Positions 7,161 through 13,694 of a stretch of DNA of 14,627 nt are shown here, in pieces; the first letter of the stretch is position 1, and every line of letters starts with the position of its first letter. Both the position numbers and the translations under genes were made by a program. Origin of the DNA: Solirubrobacterales bacterium (GTDB lineage: Bacteria > Actinomycetota > Thermoleophilia > Solirubrobacterales > Solirubrobacteraceae). The notes beneath the pieces were generated by a model. The model saw only the letters and a list, made by a program, of their open reading frames with translations. It ran no database searches and was not told the origin of the DNA. The stretch is taken from positions 1-14,627 of the forward strand of contig JAFAZB010000443.1 of NCBI GenBank assembly GCA_019240015.1, read 5' to 3'.

Positions 7161-8205
7161 AGCTCCAGTCGGGCTGGAAGCTCGGATGCTGCTTCAGCTC
7201 GAGCTTGTCGATCACCGGCAGCGCCCCGGACTGCTTGTAGACGTCGACGAGGCTCGGGACGGACTTGCCGTGCACCGCGTCGACCAGATACTGGACCGCG
7301 AGCCGTGACTCGGTCGAGGGGTAGAGCGCCTGCGAGGCGTACCAGGTGCCGGCGTTGATCCCCGCGACCGCCTCGGTCGTCGCGCCGAAGCCGATGATCT
7401 CGATGTCCTTGCCCGGCGTCAGGCCGAGCTGCTTGAGCGCGACCAATACCCCGCCGATCATCTGGTCGGCGAACGTGTAGATCACGTCGACCTTCGGCTT
7501 GCTCTGGAAGAAGTCGAGCGTGGAGCGCTGCGCACCTGGCGCGTCATAGTCGCCTTGGGGCATCAGCGACAACGTGATCCGCCCGGTGGCGGCGAGCTGC
7601 TTGCGCATCAGGCCCAGGCGGTAGACGTCGGGTGGGAAGTTGTTCATCCCGGGCATCACGGCCACATGGCATGCGCTCGAGGCTCCGGCTTTTGCCGCGC
7701 ACGCTCGCTCGATCTCGCTGACGGCTACGGTGGCCTCCTCCTCCAGGCCCGTGCCCAGCGCGACCGTGACGCCCGGCTCGGACTTGAGCGTCGCCTGGTC
7801 GGTGGTGCTGCCGAGCGTCGCGTCGGCGGTCGCGACCTTGATCCCCGCGCGGGAGGCCTGCATCACCAGCGGCTGGAGCGCGAGACCGTTGTTGGCCCAG
7901 ATCCAGAACGCCTGGAACTTCCCACCGGTGATCGCGTCCTGCACCTGGGTCGCCTGGGTCTGCGGGTCACTGTTGGGGTTGAAGAACGTGATCTTCGCGC
8001 CGTACTGCGTCGCCGCGGCCTGAGCGGCCTTCAGCGCGGCCAGCGAGTACGGCGTTGTGTTGTAGCCGAAGAAGGCGATGTTGACGGTCTTCGCCTTCGA
8101 CCCAGCGCCGGAAGACGAGCTGCTACTCGACGATCCACAACTCGCGAGCAGCACGACGAGCGCCACCACCCCCGCACACGACGCCGAACGCTTCACGAAC
8201 CTCAT
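7150..8205 (-). CDS. Periplasmic sugar-type substrate-binding lipoprotein of the ABC importer
   Basis: 351 residues. A lipoprotein signal is clear: positive start MRFVKR, hydrophobic core, lipobox LASC with Cys23 as the lipidated residue. It is followed by Gly and a run of eight serines, a flexible linker to the membrane. The mature part begins KTVNIAFFGYNTTPYSLAALKAAQAAATQYG, the first beta-alpha unit of the Peripla_BP_4 (ribose-binding-like) family. VDVIYTFADQMIGGVLVALKQLGLTPGKDIEIIGFGAT is the matching second-lobe segment. It catches the substrate outside the membrane and delivers it to the permease. The ATG at 8205 has GAGGAG at 8212-8217, spacing 6, and its ATGA overlaps the stop of the upstream hydrolase gene. 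The ligand is unknown. This family also takes non-sugar ligands, and the neighbouring CocE hydrolase suggests an ester, amide or glycoside-like conjugate (inference). Confidence 0.92.
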   Translation of the reverse strand: MRFVKRSASCAGVVALVVLLASCGSSSSSSSSGAGSKAKTVNIAFFGYNTTPYSLAALKAAQAAATQYGAKITFFNPNSDPQTQATQVQDAITGGKFQAFWIWANNGLALQPLVMQASRAGIKVATADATLGSTTDQATLKSEPGVTVALGTGLEEEATVAVSEIERACAAKAGASSACHVAVMPGMNNFPPDVYRLGLMRKQLAATGRITLSLMPQGDYDAPGAQRSTLDFFQSKPKVDVIYTFADQMIGGVLVALKQLGLTPGKDIEIIGFGATTEAVAGINAGTWYASQALYPSTESRLAVQYLVDAVHGKSVPSLVDVYKQSGALPVIDKLELKQHPSFQPDWSYGG

Positions 8206-9881
8206 CTGTCTCTCCTCTCAGGAACCGGCGCAAGCACGGGGATCAGCAGGTGCGAGTCGTACTCGCCGCCCGTGTGGATCACGTGCTGGCCGGCGTTGCG
8301 GGTGTCCTCGTGCCGGCTGATGATCGCCCCGGGGTACTCGTACAGATCGCGGCCCTGAACGATCAAGCGAAGCGTCTCGCCGCGACCGAACGAGGTGCCG
8401 GACGGCCAGATCTCGATCTCGACGGGCACCGGCTCGCCGGGCTCGAGCTTTAGCTCCCGCACGTGTTGGTGGCGCGGTTGCCACGATGTCGAGTGAGCCT
8501 CGTCGAGCTCGCGATGGGACGCGCGCAGCCAGCCCAAGGCGACGTTGCCGTCGTCGTGCTCGGCATAGAACGGGAAGTGCACGATCTGACCGTCGGGGTC
8601 GAGCTTCTGGATCCCGACGAACAGGTCCATGTCGTCCGAGCCCTGCGACTGCACCCAGAGCCTCAGCTTCATGTAGCCGACGAGGTCGGTCGGCTCGTCG
8701 AACGTGTAGTCGAACTGGGCGCGTGCGCCGGGCTCGGCCGGGTCGTAGCGGACCTCGCTCGAGGCCTGCGGGAGCGCGACGCGGAGTAGGCCGATCGAAT
8801 CGAGGAACAGCTGGCGGTACTCGGTCTGAGGTGGCGGCCATTGCTCCTCGGTCACCCATTTGCCGGTGTAGGCCCGCTGGCGGATCTCGAGCAGCACCCG
8901 CGGCCACTGAGGGACTTCGTTGTCGATCTCCTTGAGGAAGTGGTCGAAGAACTTCATCTGCCGCGCGACGCTCGCCGGGCGGTGGTAGTACTCCCACTTC
9001 TTGCGGCCGTGGACCTCGAGCCACTTCTCCCCGGAGGAGATCTCTCTGAAGCCCTCGAGCGTGCCGCGCGTGTGCAACGCATGGTCGGTCCAGCTGGCGA
9101 CCACGTACGCGGGCACGGTGATCTGCGAGAGCTTCGCGACCTTGTTCTCCCAATAGGCGTCGAACAGCGGGTGCGCGTCGGCCATCGCGGTCGTATCCTC
9201 GACCCTGGTCGTGGAGAAGCTGATGTTGTCCTGCCAGTGGGCGGGGAAGGAGGTGTCCCTGATGCCGCCGTGGAAGAACTTCTCGCGATACATGTCGCTG
9301 CACCCCTCCCACGGGTTGATCGCCGCCAGGTGCGGCGGGTTCAGGGCCGCAACGAACCACTGGATGTAGGTGAGGTAGGAGACCCCGGTCATTCCGACCT
9401 TGCCGCTGCTCCACTCTTGCGCGGCGGCCCATTCGATCGCGTCGTAGCAATCCGCGGCTTCCTGGGTCTGGTCGGCGAACGTTGCCTCACCTTCCGAGTG
9501 CCAGGTCCCGCGCGGATCCGCGTTGACGATCGCGTAGCCGCGGGGACACCAGAACGTGGGGTCAGAGCCCTCGAAGATGACATGCTCCTCCGAGAGCCAC
9601 TCGGCCCTCACGCCGCAACCCGGAAACCGTCCGTAGATCGTGAACGCGGGGAAGTGCTTTCCGTACGGGCCCCACTCGAGCAGCACCGGGGCCGGCTGGT
9701 CGCCCTCGGGGCGGTACACGTCGACGTACAGCGTCACGCCGTCGCGCAGCTGTACTGGAACGTCGCGCTCGATGATCATCCCGGGCTCGCGAAGGACACG
9801 GTGACCGAATCCGGGATGGCCCCCCTCCGACGGCGGCTTGCCCGGCCGGTAGATCGTCTCGTACGTGTGCACGTCGAGCAT
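8202..9881 (-). CDS. CocE/NonD-family serine hydrolase (X-Pro dipeptidyl-peptidase-like esterase/acylase)
   Basis: 559 residues, normal for the family (cocaine esterase, glutaryl-7-ACA acylase). An alpha/beta-hydrolase domain comes first. The nucleophile is Ser168 in GVSY (residues 166-169, after GKVGMT). Acid Asp266 lies in ASWTDHAL. The probable catalytic His291 lies in EVHGRKKWEYYH, before RQMKFFDHFLKEIDN. The following beta-sandwich (XPDP C-terminal domain) is recognised by GYMKLRLWVQSQGSDDMDLFVGIQKLD and by RLIVQGRDLYEYPG near the end. It hydrolyses ester or amide bonds. No signal peptide is seen, so it is cytoplasmic and should act after import. The start is the ATG at 9881, not the in-frame GTG at 9905, because a strong AGGAGG lies at 9892-9897 between them. 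The stop overlaps the binding-protein start (ATGA), so translation of the two is probably coupled. Confidence 0.92.
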   Translation of the reverse strand: MLDVHTYETIYRPGKPPSEGGHPGFGHRVLREPGMIIERDVPVQLRDGVTLYVDVYRPEGDQPAPVLLEWGPYGKHFPAFTIYGRFPGCGVRAEWLSEEHVIFEGSDPTFWCPRGYAIVNADPRGTWHSEGEATFADQTQEAADCYDAIEWAAAQEWSSGKVGMTGVSYLTYIQWFVAALNPPHLAAINPWEGCSDMYREKFFHGGIRDTSFPAHWQDNISFSTTRVEDTTAMADAHPLFDAYWENKVAKLSQITVPAYVVASWTDHALHTRGTLEGFREISSGEKWLEVHGRKKWEYYHRPASVARQMKFFDHFLKEIDNEVPQWPRVLLEIRQRAYTGKWVTEEQWPPPQTEYRQLFLDSIGLLRVALPQASSEVRYDPAEPGARAQFDYTFDEPTDLVGYMKLRLWVQSQGSDDMDLFVGIQKLDPDGQIVHFPFYAEHDDGNVALGWLRASHRELDEAHSTSWQPRHQHVRELKLEPGEPVPVEIEIWPSGTSFGRGETLRLIVQGRDLYEYPGAIISRHEDTRNAGQHVIHTGGEYDSHLLIPVLAPVPERRDR

Positions 9882-10026
9882 CGCGCTACCACCTCCTCTT
9901 CCCACGGCGCCGGCGCTCCTCAGAGCGCTTGGCTACATCTGAGGCGAGGCTACGCGCCGCCGCCGTTTAGCGCATGCCACGGCGAGCACGAGTCTTTGAC
10001 GGTGGGCGCAGTTCTCGCCGGCGGGC
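9882..10026 (-). promoter_or_regulatory. 145-base intergenic leader, probable control region of the CocE-importer operon
   Basis: This is the longest stretch without a gene in the window and the only one roomy enough for a promoter. Contents: a 6-bp hairpin GCGCTC-CTCA-GAGCGC at 9913-9928; a 7-bp inverted repeat CCTCAGA (9918-9924) and TCTGAGG (9938-9944) that shares bases with it, so the two structures exclude each other; and the hexamer GGCTAC twice (9931-9936 and 9948-9953), starts 17 bases apart. No convincing -10/-35 pair reads toward the CocE gene. A role as operator, leader switch or internal promoter is inference; short repeats like these also occur by chance in GC-rich DNA. Confidence 0.35.
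9892..9897 (-). promoter_or_regulatory. Ribosome binding site deciding the CocE-family start
   Basis: AGGAGG on the minus strand, 10 bases before the ATG at 9881. It is a perfect Shine-Dalgarno core and lies inside the extra codons that would be used if the GTG at 9905 were the start. That argues for the shorter protein. Confidence 0.75.
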
Positions 10027-10599
10027 CTAGCTCAGCTCGCTCAGCAGCGCTTCGAGGTCGAGGTCGGCGCCGAACGCCGCCTCGAGGTGACCGCGCTCGT
10101 CGCGCGGCCACTCGTGCACCGGGCGGTCCCACATCAGCTCCACGTCGTTGCCGTCCGGGTCACTGATGTAGATCGCCTCGTGGGTGCCGTGGTCGGTCGC
10201 TTGGCGGACCTGCCAATCGGCCTGCCGTAGACGGCGGTACGCATCCGCCAGGGCAACCCGGGTCGGGTACGCGAGCGCCACGTGGTGCAGCCCGGCCACG
10301 CCGTCGGGTTGTGGTTGGCCGTCCTTGGACTTCCAGGTGTTGAAGCCGAGGTGGTGGTGATAGCCGCCGGCCGACAGGAACAGGACGTCCCCGGTAGTGC
10401 CCCAGCCGGGGACGTCTCGAGCCTCCGAGATCACGTCGAAGCCGAGCACGTCGACGTAGAAGCGTCGCACGCGGTCGATATCCGCCGTGCGCAGGTGGGC
10501 ATGCCCGACCCGCACCCCGGGATCGATCGGTGCGGGAGCCCGCGCGAGAGGCTCGATGTTGCCTTGCGCTCGCGCCGGGGCTGCTCCAGGGGCGCTCAT
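10027..10599 (-). CDS. CatE-like VOC-family protein (putative catechol 2,3-dioxygenase-type, single module)
   Basis: 190 residues. After a Pro/Ala-rich N-terminus of about 30 residues the VOC fold begins: VGHAHLRTADIDRVRRFYVDVLGF. The motif GGYHHHLGFNTW (79-89), then GLHHVALA and YISDPDGNDVELMWDRP, is typical of the CatE/YfiE branch annotated as catechol 2,3-dioxygenase. Candidate metal ligands are His33 or His35, His105/106 and Glu154. CatE proteins are usually longer, with a second VOC module, so this is a one-module form and may dimerise to complete its site. Ring cleavage is plausible but not proven; isomerase or lyase activity is possible in VOC proteins. The start is the ATG at 10599, with AGGAG at 10611-10615 (spacing 11). 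It lies 41 bases after the Bcr/CflA MFS gene and 145 bases before the CocE-family gene. Confidence 0.85.
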   Translation of the reverse strand: MSAPGAAPARAQGNIEPLARAPAPIDPGVRVGHAHLRTADIDRVRRFYVDVLGFDVISEARDVPGWGTTGDVLFLSAGGYHHHLGFNTWKSKDGQPQPDGVAGLHHVALAYPTRVALADAYRRLRQADWQVRQATDHGTHEAIYISDPDGNDVELMWDRPVHEWPRDERGHLEAAFGADLDLEALLSELS

Positions 10600-10640
10600 C
10601 GAACATCAGTCTCCTAGGTTTCCGAGCGGCCGGCAAGCGC
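10600..10640 (-). promoter_or_regulatory. 41-base gap with ribosome binding site for the CatE-like gene
   Basis: On the minus strand it holds TAGGAG (10611-10616) before the ATG at 10599. A second ATG at 10606 is closer to this site but in another frame, and its open frame is only shadow sequence. A 5-bp stem GAGCG/CGCTC (10624-10628 and 10638-10642) spans the stop of the MFS gene; it is too weak to call a terminator, so read-through is likely. Confidence 0.45.
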
Positions 10641-11867
10641 TCAGGCCGCGGACCGGTCCACGACCGCCCGGGGGGATCGCGTCGGCGGCGCGAGGATCAG
10701 GTTGACGACGAGCGCTCCCACTCCGCAGACGGCCATCGCGACCGCCATCGGCAGCGGGTCCCGGGGCCCGGCCAGTCCGACCAGCGGGGCGATCACCGCG
10801 CCCGAGCCGAACTGGCCGAGTCCCAGCAGCGCGGACGCGCTGCCCAGCGCGCCGCGCTGATCGTGGAGCGCGCTCGCGGTGCCGTTCGGGAGCACCAGCC
10901 CGTTCGCGCCCAGCAGCACGAAGAACGACGCCAGCAGCGGCGCCAGCCCCGCGTGCACGATCGTGGCAAGCAGTGCGAGGACGCAGGCCGCCGCGGTGCC
11001 GATCAGCCCACGCCGCAGCAGGTAGCCCGAGCCGACCCGCTCCACCACCCGGCCTCCCAGCTGCGACATCGTCACCAGCGCAGCGGAGTTGACGGCGAAC
11101 ACCACGCTGAACAGCTGGGCGGAGGTTCCATAGACGTTCTCGAGCACGAACGAGGAGCCGGCGATGTACGCGAACATCGCCGCGAACGAGAGCGAGAACG
11201 ACACCGCATGAGGACTGAAGCCGCGGTCGCCCAGCAGCCGGCGGAAGGTCCGCAGCGTGATCACCAGGCCGCCCCCGTGACGGCGGTCGGGCGCCAGCGT
11301 CTCGGGCAGCACAAGCAGGCTCGCGATCAGCAGCGGCACGCCGATCGCCGCCAGCAGGACGAAGATCCCCCGCCACGAGGTGAACGCCAGCACCTGGCCG
11401 CCGACCAGCGGCGCCAGCACCGGCGCTACGCCGGTCACCATCATCAGCAACGCGAACACCCGCGCGGCGAGCGCGCCACCGTACAGATCCCGCACGATCG
11501 CCCTGGCGATCACGACCCCGGCTCCGCCCGCGATCCCCTGGATCACCCGCAGCGCGATCAGCGCTCCCATCGAGGGCGCCAGCGCGCATGCCGCAGAAGC
11601 AACGACGTATCCCACCAAGCCCGCTACCAGCGGACGGCGCCTGCCGAGCGCGTCGCTCAGCGGGCCGACGATCAGCTGCCCGGCGGCGATCCCCAGCATG
11701 CAGCCGGTCAGGGTCAGCTGGCCGATCGACGCCGAGCTGCCGAGCTCGCGCGTCAGCGCCGGCAGCCCCGGCAGGTACATGTCCATCGACAGCGGTCCGA
11801 ACGCCGAGAGCGCGCCGAGCATCACCACCAGCCGGCGAGCCGGCCGGGCGGTTCGCTCAGCCCGCAT
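10641..11867 (-). CDS. Bcr/CflA-family MFS multidrug efflux transporter
   Basis: 408 residues, about 12 hydrophobic segments. The N-terminal sequence FGPLSMDMYLPGLPAL (23-38) is the hallmark of the Bcr/CflA group of proton-driven drug exporters. MFS motif A follows as GPLSDALGRRRP (68-79), and RVIQGIAGGAGVVIARAIVRDLY matches the motif C/TM4 region of the family. It sits in the cytoplasmic membrane and would export a toxic compound, perhaps a pathway intermediate or aromatic substrate. The start is the ATG at 11867, which overlaps the preceding CynX/NimT-type gene by 11 bases; no clear Shine-Dalgarno is seen, so coupled translation is likely. A later Met16 is an alternative start. The substrate is unknown. 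Confidence 0.9.
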   Translation of the reverse strand: MRAERTARPARRLVVMLGALSAFGPLSMDMYLPGLPALTRELGSSASIGQLTLTGCMLGIAAGQLIVGPLSDALGRRRPLVAGLVGYVVASAACALAPSMGALIALRVIQGIAGGAGVVIARAIVRDLYGGALAARVFALLMMVTGVAPVLAPLVGGQVLAFTSWRGIFVLLAAIGVPLLIASLLVLPETLAPDRRHGGGLVITLRTFRRLLGDRGFSPHAVSFSLSFAAMFAYIAGSSFVLENVYGTSAQLFSVVFAVNSAALVTMSQLGGRVVERVGSGYLLRRGLIGTAAACVLALLATIVHAGLAPLLASFFVLLGANGLVLPNGTASALHDQRGALGSASALLGLGQFGSGAVIAPLVGLAGPRDPLPMAVAMAVCGVGALVVNLILAPPTRSPRAVVDRSAA

Positions 11868-13089
11868 CGAGCGCAGGCGACGGTTCCGCTCGAGGGGGCG
11901 CCACCGACCGGTTGCGTCCCGCAGCGATCCCGGCGACCGTCTGCGGCGCCAGCGCCACGATCAGCACGACCAGCGCCGGCGTCCAGGACCCGCTGAGATC
12001 GTGCAGCGCCCCGATCGCTAGAGGTCCGACCGCGGCGAGCAGGTAGCCGACCGTCTGCACCAGGGTCGAGAGCCCGGTCGTGCTCGCGACGGTGCCGCCG
12101 CGCAGGACCACCATCGTCATCGCCAGCGGGAAGCTGGCGTTCTGTCCGAGGCCGAGCACGGCCACCCACAGGTACGGCGCCGCGTTCGGCGCGAGCAACA
12201 CTCCGAGCCAGCCGAGCGCCGTGCAGGACCCACAGCCCACCACGAGCATTCGCTGATCGCGCGCCCGGGTGGCCAGCGTCGGCACCGTCAGCGCGCCCGC
12301 CAACCCAACGACCATGCTCAGGCTGAGCAGCAGTCCGGCGTGCGCGGCGCTCGCGCCATGGCTCTGAAAGACGCTCGGCAGCCACGCCAGCGTGGCATAG
12401 AAGCTGGCCGACTGGATCCCGAAGAACAACGTCAGCTGCCACGCGAGCCGACTGCCCAGCAGTGTCCGCGCGCCTGCGAACGAGGGTTCCGATCCCGCGG
12501 GCTCGGGCTGGGCGCGCCACAGGTGCGGGAGCCACACGAGCAGCGCCAGCGCCGCGGGCACGGCCCAGATTCCGAGGGCTGGTCGCCAGCCGCCCCCGAG
12601 CGCGTCACCGACCGGTACCGAGACGCCCGCCGCGAGCGCCGCGAACGCGATCAGCGAGGTGGTGTAGAGCGCCGTCATCAGGCCGGTCCGCGATGGAAAG
12701 TCGCGCCGGACCAGGACCGGCATCAGCACGTTGCCGACCGCGATCGCAGCGCCGGCGAGCATCGTTCCGAGGAACAGAAAACCCACCCCGGGGACCAGCC
12801 TGACCAACAGCCCCGTGAGCAGCAGCCAAAGCGAGACCGCGATCGCCGTGTGCGCGCCGAGCCGGCGGGCCAGCGCCGGCACCACCGGCGCCAAACCCCC
12901 GAAGCACAGCACGGGAAGCGTGGCAAGCACCCCGGCGCCGGTGCCCGAGAGCCCGGTGTCGTGACGGATCCGGCCAATCAGCGGCCCGATCCCGGCGGCC
13001 GCCGGCCTCAGGTTGATCGCCACGAGCACGAGCGCGACCGCGAGCAGAGGTCCGGCGGCGCTCGCGCCTCCTCTGCCGGCTGACCTCAT
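11857..13089 (-). CDS. CynX/NimT-family MFS transporter
   Basis: 410 residues with about 12 hydrophobic segments. The opening AINLRPAAAGIGPLIGRIRHDTGLSGTGAGVLATLPVLCFG-type region (from residue 24) is characteristic of the CynX/NimT branch (cyanate and 2-nitroimidazole transport proteins), with NLRPA at 26-30. The QSASFYATLAWLPSVFQ segment in the middle is also typical of this branch. It is a membrane carrier; the direction and substrate are unknown. The start is the ATG at 13089, which makes an ATGA overlap with the stop of the NTF2-like gene. The open frame runs back to 13782, but that part lies inside other genes and is shadow sequence. It overlaps the following Bcr/CflA gene by 11 bases. 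Because it sits among ring-cleavage genes, uptake or export of an aromatic or small organic anion is a reasonable guess only. Confidence 0.9.
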   Translation of the reverse strand: MRSAGRGGASAAGPLLAVALVLVAINLRPAAAGIGPLIGRIRHDTGLSGTGAGVLATLPVLCFGGLAPVVPALARRLGAHTAIAVSLWLLLTGLLVRLVPGVGFLFLGTMLAGAAIAVGNVLMPVLVRRDFPSRTGLMTALYTTSLIAFAALAAGVSVPVGDALGGGWRPALGIWAVPAALALLVWLPHLWRAQPEPAGSEPSFAGARTLLGSRLAWQLTLFFGIQSASFYATLAWLPSVFQSHGASAAHAGLLLSLSMVVGLAGALTVPTLATRARDQRMLVVGCGSCTALGWLGVLLAPNAAPYLWVAVLGLGQNASFPLAMTMVVLRGGTVASTTGLSTLVQTVGYLLAAVGPLAIGALHDLSGSWTPALVVLIVALAPQTVAGIAAGRNRSVAPPRAEPSPALDAG

Positions 13090-13694
13090 CCGGTCAGCGG
13101 GTCGCCCAGCTCCCCGCCGTCCAGCCATCCCGCGCCACGCGCGTAGAGCCGCTCGACGGCCTCGCCCACCAGGCCCGGCATATCGCGCTTGACCTCGAAG
13201 CCGACGGCCTCCTGAACGTATCCGAGATGCCGGTAGCCGATCGGGAACCGCGCCAACCGCTCCGGGTCGAGCTCGAGCCGTGCGGCGGGATCGACCGGGT
13301 CGAGCCGATCCTTCTCGTAGATCGGCTGGCGCAGCACGATCCCCCACCGGTCTGCGCGCCGCTCTAGGAAGTCGTAGAAGCGGCCCGTGCAGAGCACGTC
13401 GCACTGCACCGCGTGCACCTCGGCCCGCTGCGAGATGGTCATCTTGGTCTGGGCGATCGCACGCCCGCCGGCGAGGTCGACCGAGGTGCCGCCGAGGAAG
13501 TGAAGGATGCTGACGCCGCGCTCGAATCCCTCGCGGCTGACCCGGATGAACTCCCGGGCCGGGCCCTGGAACCAGGTGGCCATCATGACCCCGTCCTCGT
13601 GCCACACGGTCGCGAACCGCTCCCAGTCGCCCGCGTCGCGCCACACGGCCCAGTTCTCGACCAGGTCGCGAATCTGCTGGCGGTCGTCGCTCAC
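13086..13694 (-). CDS. NTF2/SnoaL-like fold protein
   Basis: 202 residues. The start is GTG at 13694, sharing GTGA with the stop of the dioxygenase gene; the longer open frame back to 13850 lies within that gene. The sequence begins DRQQIRDLVENWAVWRDAGDWERFATVWHEDGVMMATWF, the helix-helix-strand opening of SnoaL-like proteins with a conserved Asp and Trp pattern. It continues with a sheet segment around FERGVSILHFLGGTSVDL, and QPIYEKDRLDPVDP begins an extension beyond the usual ~130-residue fold. The cone-shaped NTF2 fold serves polyketide cyclases, dehydratases, isomerases and small subunits of ring-hydroxylating dioxygenases. No large subunit is in view, so a stand-alone isomerase, hydratase or dehydratase for the ring-cleavage product is possible. 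This is inference; the reaction cannot be read from the sequence. Confidence 0.8.
   Translation of the reverse strand: MSDDRQQIRDLVENWAVWRDAGDWERFATVWHEDGVMMATWFQGPAREFIRVSREGFERGVSILHFLGGTSVDLAGGRAIAQTKMTISQRAEVHAVQCDVLCTGRFYDFLERRADRWGIVLRQPIYEKDRLDPVDPAARLELDPERLARFPIGYRHLGYVQEAVGFEVKRDMPGLVGEAVERLYARGAGWLDGGELGDPLTG

Noticed and set aside
9882..9905. GTG at 9905 as the CocE-family start
   Set aside because: A perfect AGGAGG lies inside this extension and points to the ATG at 9881.
10530..11996. 488-residue plus-strand open frame
   Set aside because: Antisense to the Bcr/CflA MFS gene; extremely rich in Arg, Gln and His with no motif.
12340..13083. 247-residue plus-strand open frame
   Set aside because: Antisense to the CynX/NimT-type gene, with the same Arg/Gln-rich shadow composition.
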